In this document: one piece after another, positions 25,807 through 35,700 of the stretch | Layout: each line of letters opens with the position of its first letter | Position numbering within the stretch: position 1 is the first letter of the stretch | From: Candidatus Omnitrophota bacterium | GTDB taxonomy: Bacteria; Hinthialibacterota; Hinthialibacteria; Hinthialibacterales; Hinthialibacteraceae | DNA length: 64,000 nt | Assembly: GCA_013177805.1 (NCBI GenBank) | Contig: JABLXU010000034.1 | Coordinates: 1 to 64,000 of the forward strand | Reading direction: 5' to 3' | Position numbers and translations under genes: made by a program | Notes under the pieces: generated by a model | Database searches by the model: none | What the model was told of the DNA's origin: nothing | What the model saw: the letters and a program-made list of their open reading frames with translations, nothing else

Positions 25807-27321
25807 ATGAGTACATACCTCAAGCACACATTGATGATCGGCTTATTCGCGCTTGGTAGCGCCATGACAAAAGTGGTTCTTGTCGCCACCGCTCAGGGGA
25901 TCTCGTCAGACGTCTCGCCCGCGAAAGTGCCGGCGTTCCCCGGTGCCGAAGGCTACGGTTCAGTGACAATCGGAGGACGCGGCGGCAAAGTGATCGCTGT
26001 CACGAACCTGAACGATGCGGGGCCGGGCAGCTTGCGCGAAGCCTGCACGAGCAAGGGGCCGCGCATCGTGGTGTTTCGTGTGTCGGGCGCCATCGTCCTT
26101 AAAAGCCCCCTCAAGATCAGCAATCCGTACATCACCATCGCCGGGCAAACCGCTCCCGGAGACGGCATCTGTCTCAAAGATTATCCCCTGATCATCGATG
26201 CCAGCGAAGTCATCGTCCGCTATTTGCGGGTGAGACTGGGCCAGGCATCCGGGAAGGACCACGATACCGTCGGTGGTCGGGGGCAGAAGAACGTCATCGT
26301 GGATCACGTATCGGCGAGTTGGAGCATTGACGAAACGATGTCGATCTACCACTGCGAGAACCTGACGGTGCAGTGGTGCATGATCACCGAAAGCCTGTAT
26401 AACGCGGGTCACGTCAAGGGGGTGCATGGCTTTGGCGGCATCTGGGGCGGCAACTACAACACCTATCATCACAACCTGATCGCGCACCACGCGAGTCGTA
26501 ATCCGCGTTGGGCGTCGGCCTGTGGTTTCAACGACTTTCGCAACAACGTCGTTTACAACTGGGGTGGCAACAGCACCTATGGTGGTGAGAAGGGGGACAG
26601 GCCGGACACGAACACCCCTCAAGTCAACCCTACTACCATCAACATGGTGGCCAACTACTACAAGCCGGGGCCGGCAACCGTTCCGGGTGAGGTGAGGCAC
26701 CGTATCGTCAACCCGTCCTCACGAAAGGGAGTAGAGGATTACGGAAAATGGTATGTGGCCGATAATGTAGTTGAGGGGAACGACGCCGTCACCGCTGACA
26801 ACTGGAATGGCGGCGTGCAGTTTTCAGGAGGAGAAGCTGCTTTGGCGGCGCTCAAGCTGGATAAGCCATGGCCTGCACTGCCCATCAACCAGCAGACCGC
26901 GCAGGAGGCCTATTGCGCCGTGCTGGCGAAGGCGGGAGCTTCCCTTCCTAGACGCGATAGCATAGATGCCCGGATTGCGGACGAAGTCCGTGGCGGCTAC
27001 GCAACTTACGAGGGAGCGACCTACAAGCGGAACGCGCGCCTCTCCGATCCGTCCAAGAAAACGGGCATCATTGACTCTCCGGCGGACGTGGGCGGGTGGC
27101 CGGAGCTCAAAAGCCTGCCTGCGCCACCCGACAGCGATGGTGACGGAATGCCGGATGAATGGGAGAAAAAGCACGGTTTGAACCCAAACGATGCGTCTGA
27201 CGGCCCTCAGGACAAAGACAAAGATGGCTACACCAATATAGAAGAGTATCTGAACGGCACCGACCCGGCCGTGTTCGTGGACTATAGAAAACCGGAAAAC
27301 AACATCAGCACGCTGGAATAG
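25807..27321 (+). CDS. Secreted pectate lyase-like parallel beta-helix protein, PL1 type (cassette 5)
   Basis: 504 residues. Signal-like N-terminus to about 31, then FPGAEGYGSVTIGGRGGKV, LNDAGPGSLREAC and PYITIAGQTAPGDGICL, typical of PL1-like pectate lyases. The catalytic-face region has VIVDHVSASWSIDETMSIY and HHASRNPRWA; the Arg of SRNPR fits the PL1 base position. Residues 437-482 form a Ca-binding thrombospondin type 3-like tail (DSDGDGMPDEWEKKHGLNPN, then DKDKDGYTNIEEYLNGTDP). No ribosome site is clear, so the start is tentative. Unusually large and clearly enzymatic cargo for an integron cassette. Confidence 0.87.
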   Translation: MSTYLKHTLMIGLFALGSAMTKVVLVATAQGISSDVSPAKVPAFPGAEGYGSVTIGGRGGKVIAVTNLNDAGPGSLREACTSKGPRIVVFRVSGAIVLKSPLKISNPYITIAGQTAPGDGICLKDYPLIIDASEVIVRYLRVRLGQASGKDHDTVGGRGQKNVIVDHVSASWSIDETMSIYHCENLTVQWCMITESLYNAGHVKGVHGFGGIWGGNYNTYHHNLIAHHASRNPRWASACGFNDFRNNVVYNWGGNSTYGGEKGDRPDTNTPQVNPTTINMVANYYKPGPATVPGEVRHRIVNPSSRKGVEDYGKWYVADNVVEGNDAVTADNWNGGVQFSGGEAALAALKLDKPWPALPINQQTAQEAYCAVLAKAGASLPRRDSIDARIADEVRGGYATYEGATYKRNARLSDPSKKTGIIDSPADVGGWPELKSLPAPPDSDGDGMPDEWEKKHGLNPNDASDGPQDKDKDGYTNIEEYLNGTDPAVFVDYRKPENNISTLE

Positions 27322-27343
27322 ATCTCGTCCACAGTGCGGAAAT

Positions 27344-27439
27344 GCAGAACAAAATCACTGGAGCGGACGCGGGCGGGCGACGTCAGTTGCCGATGCGGAC
27401 GCGCTGGGCCGGCCGCGTCGCTCAGTTCTGGCGTTAGGC
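27344..27439 (+). repeat. attC site 5
   Basis: 96 bp. R'' GCAGAAC (27344-27350), one mismatch from the complement of the opening core GTTCTAC; R' GTTAGGC (27433-27439). Arms ACTGGAGCGGACGCGG and CCGCGTCGCTCAGT pair. Confidence 0.82.
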
Positions 27440-27472
27440 GGGCTACCCCTAGAATAATAGAGAGATGGTTTT

Positions 27473-28384
27473 ATGCATTTGCTTATCCCTTACGTTAAGT
27501 TGAGTCACCCTGACCCTGCTTTTGATGAATTTACCTATGGCGATTGCGGTCAGCGCGCCCGCAAGCTCAAACGTGATGTAAAAAGAGGGGACTACATTTT
27601 CTTCCATACCACCAAACGCGGCAAGAAATTTATTACTGCATATTACGTTGTTGACCGTGTACTGGATACGGTCGTCGCCTGCCAGGACAAGGCACTAGTA
27701 GCCAAATATCATAATCCCCACATTATAGAATGCTTGGCCGGAAAGCGCCCTGAGAATGGAGAAGATGATGTCTTAGTTTTCGGCGACCCTATCACCACAC
27801 ATGTTCTCCAAAAGCCATTGCCGTTTGACAGGTGCCTTGCCGAGAGACTCTCTCTTAATATTCGATTTTCACCCAATAAGTCAGAAACACAGGTATTGGG
27901 TTCTGCCACACGAGCTTGGAGAGAGTTGACGGACAGAGATATAGACGTGTTGTTAGATGCGATCATTGCTGAACAGAAGCACACTCGCCAATTCCGCCTA
28001 TTATCATCTGAAGAAGTAGCCGAAACACAAGAAAGGGATATTGAACAATACATTGCCCATAATCCTGCGCTGCTTGGTAAAGGTCTAAAGTTATCTAACC
28101 AACAACAATGCATAGGCGGAGGAAGACTCGATTTACTTCTGGAAGATGGTCAGAGCAATTGGCTTGTGGTTGAAGTAAAATATGGGCGAGTTGGGCGAGA
28201 TGCAATTCAGCAGGTGAGAACCTATGTCAACGATTTGCAGAAAGAGACGCATAGAAAAGTATCTGGCGCGATTGTTTGTGCAGGTATTATGCCAGCATAC
28301 GAAGACGAGTTAAAAGAGCAGAGAGATATTCAGATATTCGTCTATGGTTGGGATTTGAGAATAGAAAAATGGTCAGATATTTGA
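27473..28384 (+). CDS. PUA/EVE/Nmad-like domain fused to a NucS-like PD-(D/E)XK nuclease (cassette 6)
   Basis: 303 residues. The C-terminal domain (about 185-300) has ERDIEQYIAHNPALLGKGL, GGGRLDLLLEDG and WLVVEVKYG, then AIQQVRTYV. This gives E191, D220, E234-x-K236 and Q247, the PD-(D/E)XK core of NucS/RecB-type nucleases with all key residues. The N-terminal domain (1-130) starts MHLLIPYVKL and has RKLKRDVKRGDYIFFHTT with ITAYYVVDRVLD, a pattern seen in PUA-fold EVE/ASCH/Nmad domains that read modified bases. The fusion suggests cleavage of modified or foreign DNA; this role is inferred. AT-richer than the flanking genome. Confidence 0.8.
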   Translation: MHLLIPYVKLSHPDPAFDEFTYGDCGQRARKLKRDVKRGDYIFFHTTKRGKKFITAYYVVDRVLDTVVACQDKALVAKYHNPHIIECLAGKRPENGEDDVLVFGDPITTHVLQKPLPFDRCLAERLSLNIRFSPNKSETQVLGSATRAWRELTDRDIDVLLDAIIAEQKHTRQFRLLSSEEVAETQERDIEQYIAHNPALLGKGLKLSNQQQCIGGGRLDLLLEDGQSNWLVVEVKYGRVGRDAIQQVRTYVNDLQKETHRKVSGAIVCAGIMPAYEDELKEQRDIQIFVYGWDLRIEKWSDI

Positions 28385-28389
28385 CGCCC

Positions 28390-28461
<72 letters not shown>

Positions 28462-28895
28462 AACCCTCCTCCCTTCCTTATTGCCAGCTTCGAGAGCTTC
28501 CTTCATGGCCTTTTCTGCCAGATCCACACCGGCAGCCTATTCCAGCGCCTTGACGAGCGGTTGTCCGTTCTTGAGCGGGCCGATCACGTCCTGCTTGGTT
28601 ATGTTCAGCGAAATGCCCTCGTCCTTTTACTCCGTCCGGGATGATTCCTTCTTGCCTTGAAACGGCGCGGTTCCAACCTCATCGCGACTCTCGTGGCCGC
28701 CCTGCGGGAGTACGTCCGCGCCGGGCACCGGCCGCCTTTCCCGCCGGTTAGCACTTCAGAAGAGTGATTTGTTACAATCTCATAAAAGATAAATTCTATG
28801 ATAAGTAATAGATTAAAATCAAATTAATCGAAAAGGTTGTTCTTATCCTCCGCAGGGCCCGGCTGTTCACTTCTTTCCTTGGTTCGATCAGATAT
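28462..28895. other. Decayed region after the integron and promoter zone of the next gene
   Basis: No intact gene. On the minus strand at about 28470-28600 a frame reads ISLNITKQDVIGPLKNGQPL then VKALE, a stop, and AAGVDLAEKAMKEALEAGNK, which has coding character but is interrupted, so it looks like a gene remnant. A core-like GTTAGCA lies at 28747-28753 without a matching R'' site. 28765-28860 is strongly AT-rich and likely holds the promoter for the phosphodiesterase gene. Confidence 0.4.
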
Positions 28896-28917
28896 GATTT
28901 AGAGGATAATCTAAATC
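28896..28917. promoter_or_regulatory. Perfect inverted repeat before the phosphodiesterase gene
   Basis: GATTTAGA-GGATAA-TCTAAATC, 8-bp arms with a 6-nt spacer, ending just before the AGGA ribosome site at 28918 and 15 nt before the ATG. It could be an operator or an mRNA hairpin affecting translation; the sequence alone does not decide. Confidence 0.5.
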
Positions 28918-28932
28918 AGGAAAATTTTTTTC

Positions 28933-30762
28933 ATGGCTCCCTTAATCCGCTGTTTTTTTTTAATCTCCTTTTTACTGCCGGCGGGAACCATGGCATATCT
29001 GGTTTATTTCAATCCTGGATTTGCCGATGGTTTGCCTTATTTAACAATTTTAATCTCCATGCTTTTTATAGCCGCGGGAGGATTGTTGGCCTATATCCTC
29101 AAAAGAATTCTCCATCCAACCCGACTGACGTTGATGGCCAGCGAATGGATCAAGAGGCTTGGCCACAGAAGCCTCTTTCCGTATGAAGTAGGAATGGTTC
29201 TCGCTGCTTATCTATTCCTATTTTCGATTTCTTATGGATACAACACCCCCCGGTTGGCTTCTTCTCAGCCCCGCTTGGTGGTGATGGGATGGGATGGCGC
29301 CACATGGGATCTGATCCTTCCACTCCTGGAAGATGGGAAACTGCCTAATTTACAAAGACTTATGCATTCCGGAGGACATGGTGTCCTCCAAAGTCTCGAA
29401 CCGATGGACTCCCCCGCGCTTTGGACCTCCATTGCCACCGGATTGCCCCAAGAGAAGCATGGAGTCACAGGATTTTTCGCTACACGCCAGAATGTAGCGG
29501 CGCCCCGGATCTGGGATGTCGCCTCCGCGCATGGTTTAAAAGTAGGACTGTATGCTTGGATGGTCACCTGGCCGGTTCATGATTCTTTTTCGTTCGTCAT
29601 TCCTTCTTGGATGGCCCGGTCCACCGAGACTCGGCCATCTGAATATGCTTGTGTGCAGGAATTGAAACTCGGCCAGGCCCGCCATGGCGGCCCGGTTCAT
29701 CCTTGGCGTTCTCTGTTGGATTGCGCCCGCCAAGGCGCCCGGCTCCAGGCGTGCCGGGGTCTGGCATGCTTCTTCGCGCGGGACTATTGGGGGCTGAGTG
29801 AGGAAGAAAACCTGGCCTCGAGGATGCTTGCCGAGGCGCGGCTGGAAACCGACATGTTTCTGGCCCTCCTGCGCCGGTTCAAGCCTGATGTGGCCACATT
29901 CTCTTTGTACGGAAGCGACAAACTGGCTCACCGTTTTTGGCATTACATGACGCCGGAGGCCTTTCCTCATCTGGAACTTCCTGCCAATCTTCACTTGAAA
30001 AATGTGATTGTGGAGTATTACCAAGAAGCCGATCAGGCGCTGGGACGCATCCAGGCGGCGATTTCCCCGGATACTCACTTGGTGGTGATTTCCGATCACG
30101 GCATGAAAGCCGATCCCGCGGCTCCCCGCCGCTATTTCGCCGATGTCCCCCGGTTGTTGGAAACTGTGGGCGCGGCGTCATTTTTCCGGCCGTCCACGAT
30201 TCAAAGCCAAATCATCCTGGAACCGGTCATTCCCAATCCTCCCATGTTACAAACCACGCTCGAACGCCTCCGCCGGATTCATTTTTCCGAATCAAACGAG
30301 CCCGTTTTCGAGGTAGAGCGGGATGAGCAAGGCCGGATTCTTTTACGAACCACGTTTTCGCTCAGTTGGCACCCGGAATCACCGCTGGCCATTAACGATT
30401 CTATCCACATCGAGGATAAAACTTTTCCGATTGAACAATTCTTTTTCGTCCGGACGTTTTCCGGCACTCACGATCCCCGGGGAATTCTCCTAATCTCCGG
30501 TCCGGCTATAATTCCTGGTTCATTAATCGACAACGCGAACCTGCTCGATATCGCACCTACCCTTCTTTATTTGTTGGATTTACCAATCAGCCGCGAACTG
30601 CCCGGCCGGGTTCTCATGGAAGCGGTATCTCCCGAATACCGGGAAAATCACTTGCCGCGTTATACCAGTGCCTATCCCCCTCTCCCGCCGGTCACCGAAA
30701 AGGGAGCCACGAATCTGGAGCCGTTTCTCGAACAATTGCGCAGTGTGGGATATGTGCAATAA
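28933..30762 (+). CDS. Membrane-anchored alkaline-phosphatase-superfamily phosphodiesterase
   Basis: 609 residues. Three hydrophobic helices at about 5-25, 35-58 and 86-103 anchor the protein. The catalytic domain then begins RLVVMGWDGATWDLILPLL; the nucleophile region is PMDSPALWTSIATG. Further metal-site motifs are GSDKLAHRFWHY, VVISDHGMKAD and FSGTHDPRGILLISG. These are the Asp/Thr-or-Ser/Asp-His/His set of type I phosphodiesterase/nucleotide pyrophosphatase-like enzymes. The active site likely faces the periplasm. Substrate unknown; phosphoester or phosphonate hydrolysis, or transfer of lipid head groups, are possible. Confidence 0.82.
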   Translation: MAPLIRCFFLISFLLPAGTMAYLVYFNPGFADGLPYLTILISMLFIAAGGLLAYILKRILHPTRLTLMASEWIKRLGHRSLFPYEVGMVLAAYLFLFSISYGYNTPRLASSQPRLVVMGWDGATWDLILPLLEDGKLPNLQRLMHSGGHGVLQSLEPMDSPALWTSIATGLPQEKHGVTGFFATRQNVAAPRIWDVASAHGLKVGLYAWMVTWPVHDSFSFVIPSWMARSTETRPSEYACVQELKLGQARHGGPVHPWRSLLDCARQGARLQACRGLACFFARDYWGLSEEENLASRMLAEARLETDMFLALLRRFKPDVATFSLYGSDKLAHRFWHYMTPEAFPHLELPANLHLKNVIVEYYQEADQALGRIQAAISPDTHLVVISDHGMKADPAAPRRYFADVPRLLETVGAASFFRPSTIQSQIILEPVIPNPPMLQTTLERLRRIHFSESNEPVFEVERDEQGRILLRTTFSLSWHPESPLAINDSIHIEDKTFPIEQFFFVRTFSGTHDPRGILLISGPAIIPGSLIDNANLLDIAPTLLYLLDLPISRELPGRVLMEAVSPEYRENHLPRYTSAYPPLPPVTEKGATNLEPFLEQLRSVGYVQ

Positions 30763-30988
30763 GCGTATCCTCAAGGCCAGCCTGCTTCCCAACCAATTCT
30801 GGCACGTGCATCAAACTCACGGGGTCTCCTTCTTCAATTTAACGTTCCACAAACAGAACGGCTTCTTAGGGTATCCAGCTCCCGGATTTTCGAAATCCCC
30901 AACGTTTTTGCGGAAAAGGCACCGCTGTTTTCAATGATCCGGAATTACTATTCCGGTAAATATGGAGTGTTCATCCTGCCGCCCGTAG

Positions 30989-32380
30989 TCATTCTCCCGA
31001 CAGCAGTTCCCTCAACAGCCGGAAGGCCGTATCGCTCCATAGGATTCCGGTTTCGCGCGCGTTGCGGGCCGAGGCGATGGTGCCCTCATACCCTCCCTCG
31101 TCGTATCCCCGGGGATGAGGCAAATACCCCATGCTGCCACCGGTCAGGCCGATTACCAAGGTAGGATCGAACGGGGAGTGAATCTTGATATCCTGCCCCA
31201 CTTCCACAAATGTCTCGGCCGGCAGACCCACGATACCGACGGGTCCGACGCGGAGTGCGATGATCTCCGCCGTCCGGAGAGTATCCTGCACCTGGGCCAG
31301 TTCAATAATCCGGCTGGGGGTTTCCTCGTTGAATTGGCGTTGGGAGGCCGCCGTGGGATCTGCCGCCATCTGTTCCTGAGCCCATTTCAGGAGATCCTCA
31401 GGGATCCGGCGCGCCGGGGTTGGCACGCTTTCCGCCTTCGCGCCGATCGTGTCCACTGGGATGGCCATGCCGTTGCGGTGCGCCCAGAGCACGCTTTCCG
31501 CCAGCCTTTGGCCGATGCTCCGGGATTCTTCGTACCCGCTGCGTTGATTCGGATTGTTGATGTTGATGTGATTGACGTTGCCGCAGCAGGCGTTGAGATA
31601 GATGACGTTCCAATCGCCGCCCAGTTCTTTCTTGACCGCTTCGGTCATGTGATAGGGATAATCCGCCGAATACTGGGTACCGCCAATGCAGTCCAGGTGC
31701 AGGCCATAACTGGCCAGGATGGTTTTCGCTTGGCTGAACGTGATGGCATACACGGTGGGATCGATTTTCCCGATGGGACGGACAATGTTGGGATTGCCGC
31801 GCCCCGGATTGGTGCGTACCGTGCCATCCTTCATCAGGTAGCGGCGGATGAAAGCAATGCGGTGTTCTTCGCAAGTTCCCAGGGTGACCTGAAATTCTTC
31901 CACCCGCTTCTCCAAAGCTTGTTGGACTACTTCCGTCACCTGGCCGGGAAGTTGATCCTTGATTTCTGAAACCGTGGCACCGGTGTGGGTGTGTGTCGCG
32001 TGGAGAAAGATCCGCTCGGTTGGGATACCGGTTTTTTGTGATACCGCGCCGCGGATCTCATCCGCGATGGGCTTTTCAATCGAGATCAAATCCAGAGCTA
32101 CGATGGCCAGGGTGGTACCGCCCTGGGTGAGGACCAATGCCTTGGCCCGCAGGGGGTCCAACACCCCGGTGGCCCGCCGCTCTTCGAAGTACCCCGGCAT
32201 GGTGTGGCCCAACTCGGGGGTGATGTCCAAATCCGCGTACCCTACCCGCAAAGTTCCGGCATCGGAGGGCCAAGCGGGGGAAATGAATCCCCCGGCTCCG
32301 CAAAACGCCATCAGTCCAATCCACGCAAGACACAAATGCTTACACGCAAGACACAAATGCTTATTGGTCAAGGATAACAT
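30989..32380 (-). CDS. Exported neutral/alkaline ceramidase-like hydrolase (N-terminal domain family)
   Basis: 463 residues with AAAGGAA before ATG. The signal region contains an exact 7-residue duplication (KHLCLAC/W). The mature part has RVGYADLDITPELGHTMPGY, LDLISIEK, LHATHTHTGA, HLDCIGGTQYSADYPYH and YLNACCGNVN, the metal-binding and catalytic elements of the neutral ceramidase N-terminal domain. It lacks the C-terminal Ig-like domain of full ceramidases. Planctomycetes and relatives encode many such paralogues whose substrates are unknown, so true ceramidase activity is uncertain. Confidence 0.85.
   Translation of the reverse strand: MLSLTNKHLCLACKHLCLAWIGLMAFCGAGGFISPAWPSDAGTLRVGYADLDITPELGHTMPGYFEERRATGVLDPLRAKALVLTQGGTTLAIVALDLISIEKPIADEIRGAVSQKTGIPTERIFLHATHTHTGATVSEIKDQLPGQVTEVVQQALEKRVEEFQVTLGTCEEHRIAFIRRYLMKDGTVRTNPGRGNPNIVRPIGKIDPTVYAITFSQAKTILASYGLHLDCIGGTQYSADYPYHMTEAVKKELGGDWNVIYLNACCGNVNHININNPNQRSGYEESRSIGQRLAESVLWAHRNGMAIPVDTIGAKAESVPTPARRIPEDLLKWAQEQMAADPTAASQRQFNEETPSRIIELAQVQDTLRTAEIIALRVGPVGIVGLPAETFVEVGQDIKIHSPFDPTLVIGLTGGSMGYLPHPRGYDEGGYEGTIASARNARETGILWSDTAFRLLRELLSGE
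32322..32363 (-). repeat. 21-bp perfect tandem duplication in a signal peptide
   Basis: Two adjacent identical 21-mers beginning CACGCAAGACACAAATGC on the plus strand (32322-32342 and 32343-32363), in frame within the ceramidase-like gene. Confidence 0.95.
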
Positions 32381-32788
32381 GGTTCATTCCTTTCTGATAT
32401 CGGACATGACTGGGCGGCATCATCTTCGCAAAAATCAGGGAATTGGGCTAGGCGGGGGTGATCCGCCTTACGGGAAGAAGCACAGTAACTATTTCCTCGA
32501 TCGCGGAGAAAGGATGAATATCACCCTTTCAGGGCTTCCCTCACCCTGGTCCTCTCTCCGAGGGAGAGGGAATTGGTTGCCTCGGTCCCGGCGATAATCC
32601 CGGATCGGCCGTTTTCGATAGAAATCAGTGGACCGCCGGCTCACCCAGAGGCTTTGGCTCCGGTGCTTCAGCCATGATAAAACCAATTCCGGCCCCAAAC
32701 GTTTTATAATTGATCATTTCGCGTGGCGGAATCATCTCACGATCATTCGTCGATAGACCCAAAGGTGGATGTTTTCGGGAGGAAAATC
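32381..32788. other. Divergent intergenic region with one copy of repeat family A
   Basis: 408 bp between the ceramidase-like gene and the A2M gene. It holds a family A repeat at 32521-32574 and a perfect TATAAT at 32705-32710 that may be the -10 box of the A2M gene, although no good -35 lies 16-18 bp upstream. The A2M frame is open from GTG at 32723 but the signal peptide and ribosome site support 32789. Confidence 0.45.
32521..32574. repeat. Dispersed repeat family A, copy 1
   Basis: Contains AGGGCTTCCCTCACCCTGG followed by CCTCTCTCCGAGGGAGAGGG, the second part a near-palindrome. It matches the reverse complement of 41080-41133 at roughly 47 of 54 positions. Confidence 0.85.
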
Positions 32789-35700
32789 ATGCCGCACCAC
32801 TTATTTCTAACCGCCTTGTTCGTATCCCTCGTTTCTCTGTGGCTGCCGTTGAATGGATTGGGGTATTCGCTCCAGGACGCGGAAGAAGCCCTCCGCGATC
32901 AGCAATTCGAACGGGTCGCACAGAATCTGAAACCGGAGGATTTCCCTGAAAAAGAAGACCAGGCCTATGCGTGGTTCCTCCTGGCGTCCGCCGCTTTCAA
33001 CCGTGAGGATTACGAAACGGCATTGATCCAGTACGAAAAGGTGGTCACCGGGTATCCGGACTCGCGCTGGTTCGTGAAGGCCACCTACCGCAAGGCCGAA
33101 TGCCTCATGCTGTTACAGCGCTTCGCGGAGGCGGAGGCCATCTATGCTGCCGGGGCGCAAGGATTGCTCTCCCTTGCCCGGCGCGCGGAAATCGCCGAGA
33201 TCTACACCCGCCACGCCGACCGTTTCTTCGCTCCCAAGAAAAAAGGCGAACCGCCCGACTACGACCGCGCCAGGCTCTTGTATGAACGCGCCCGCGAAAT
33301 TCTCCCGAAAGGCGAACGCTGGGAACGCGTCTCCTACCAGATCGCCATGACCCATTTTCAGCAGGAACAATGGAACGAAGCCCAGCAGAAATTAGGAGAT
33401 CTAATTACCTATTACGAATCCCCGGAGAAGCCCGCGGCGGCGGAAATCCAGAAGGTCACGGACACGGAGATCCCAAACCCCTATCCCGAAGGCGGTTATC
33501 TCGATGACGCGCTATTGAACCGGGGTGAGGCCTATTTCCGCATGGGGAACGCGCTGGAGGCCCGGCGCGTCTGGAAGAAACTGCGCGACACACGCCGTGA
33601 CGTCACGAAGCGCCCCGCTATCGTGGCCGAAGCCGCCTACCGGATCGCCAAAACCTACCGGATTCCCGAACCCGGGAGTGACAAGGAACTGGCGTTGGGC
33701 ATCCGGAGCCTCGATGACTACATTTTGTTGTTCTCGGATCATGAAAAAGTCTCTCAGGCCGCGTTGGATAAAGCCAAGGCCTATTTCCATCGCCGGCAAT
33801 ATGAAAACGCCCGCCAGGCGTTTCAGGCGCTGTTGGACCGCCACGCCGCCCAGGCCACGCCGCAACAGAAGGCGGCCGCCGAATTTCACATCGCCCGTTG
33901 CCTGCTCGAATTGCAGAAATTCGATGAGGCCGCCTCCGCGTTCGAGGCGTTTCTCAAAAACCATCCTGTCGATGAAAATTGGCGTGAAGCCCAACAGATG
34001 ATCGTCTTAACCCGCTATCGCAAGGTGGAATTCGATCAGCGCGAGGCCGAGAAGGCGCTTACCCGGTGGACGCGCGCTGTCCAGTCGGACAAAAAAGATC
34101 CCGCCCGGGAAGCGATCCCCGCCGAAGTCCTGGGGCGATTCGCCTCCGCCCGCGAGGGATGGGAAACCTTCCAATCCCAATATCCCCTCGATTCCCGCAT
34201 TGCCGGCATTCAATTGCTGCTCGGCAAGAACGAACGCCGCCTTCGCCATTTTGAGGAAGCCACGGCCATCTGGAAAGACCTGGCCACCCGCTTCCCCAAC
34301 AGCGACACGGCCTCCGAGGCGCTCTACTTGATCGCCGAAGTCACCGAACAAGATCTCAAGGATTACGAGAAAGCCCTGGATTTGTATAAGGACGTCACGT
34401 TCGGCCCGTTCCAGGGATCCGCGCAGGAGCGGATCCGCCAACTCCAGGAAATTTTTCTGGCATTGCGCACCGAACGGACGTTTCTGACCAACGAGAAACC
34501 CGCTCTGCGCCTCACCTCCCGCAACATCGAAAGCCTGACCTGCAAACTCTATCCGCTTGACCTGCCAGCCTATTTTCAATCACGGCATACCATCCGCTCG
34601 ATCGAGGATTTGGATGTCAACCTCATCGCGCCTGAAACGGTGTGGGAAGTCACGCCGGAAGGATATAAGCCTTATACGTTGATCGAGCAGGATCTCGCGG
34701 TTCCTGTCACAGGCCCCGGATCGTGGATTGTGCAGGTGGAATCGAAAACCCTGCAAGCAGTCACGTTGGTACTTGTTTCCGATCTGGCGGCCGTTATTAA
34801 GGGAGGCAAGAACGAAGTATTCGTGTACGCGGAAGACCAGAAGAACGAAAAAGCCATCGAGGGCGCGGACGTTTGGATTAGCGACGGCCAAACCATCATC
34901 GCCCAGGGCAAAACCAACGCCGACGGCGTATTCCATAAAACAAACCTGAACGCGGTGGAAAAGCAGCAGTTATCGGTGTTCGCCACGTATCGCGGCCACT
35001 GCGCGGGAGAAACGCTCCCCATCCAACATCTCAGCGTGGCGACTTCGCTCCAGCCCCGCTATCTCGTCTATTCGGACCGCGCCGCCTACCAGCCGGGCGA
35101 AACCGTGCGTTATCGGGCTATGATCCGCGAAATCCAGGACGGGCGTTACATCATCCCCCAGGATCATGAATTCGACGTGACGGTCCTCGATTCCCGCGGC
35201 ACGCCGATTCTGACAAAGAAATCCAAACTCTCCGAATTCGGCACGCTGAACGGCGAATTGGCCTTGGACGCTTCCGCCCCGTTCGGCACGTACCGGATCA
35301 CGGTCTCCCGGGAAGAGGGGCCTTCGGGCGCGTGGACGTTCGAGGTGCAGGAATTCACCCTGCCCACCGCGCGGGTGGAAATCGAAACCAGCCAGACTAC
35401 ATATTTTTATGGCGACAAGATCACCGGCACGATCCGCGTAAGCGATTTTTCCGGCAATCCTCTCGAAGGGGAACGAATCACCTACACCCTGGCCGGTGGT
35501 TTTCCCGTCGAAGTCCAGGAAGCAGTAACTGACACCAACGGCGAAGCCTCTTTCGAGTTTGAAACCTGGGACCTGCCCGAGGAATGCGTCTTTGCTGTGG
35601 CGGCCGTCCTGCCCTCCCGGCAAATCCAGCAGCAGAAGAACCTGGCGCTGGTGAATACCGGATTCACAATCACCCTCGATACCACCCGGTATGTTTACCT

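Noticed and set aside
28870-28895. TGGTTCGATCAGA resembling the tRNA-Pro T-loop, as a possible right attachment site of a tRNA-targeting island
   Set aside because: Only eight consecutive bases match and the remaining tRNA 3' end is absent, so it is probably chance.
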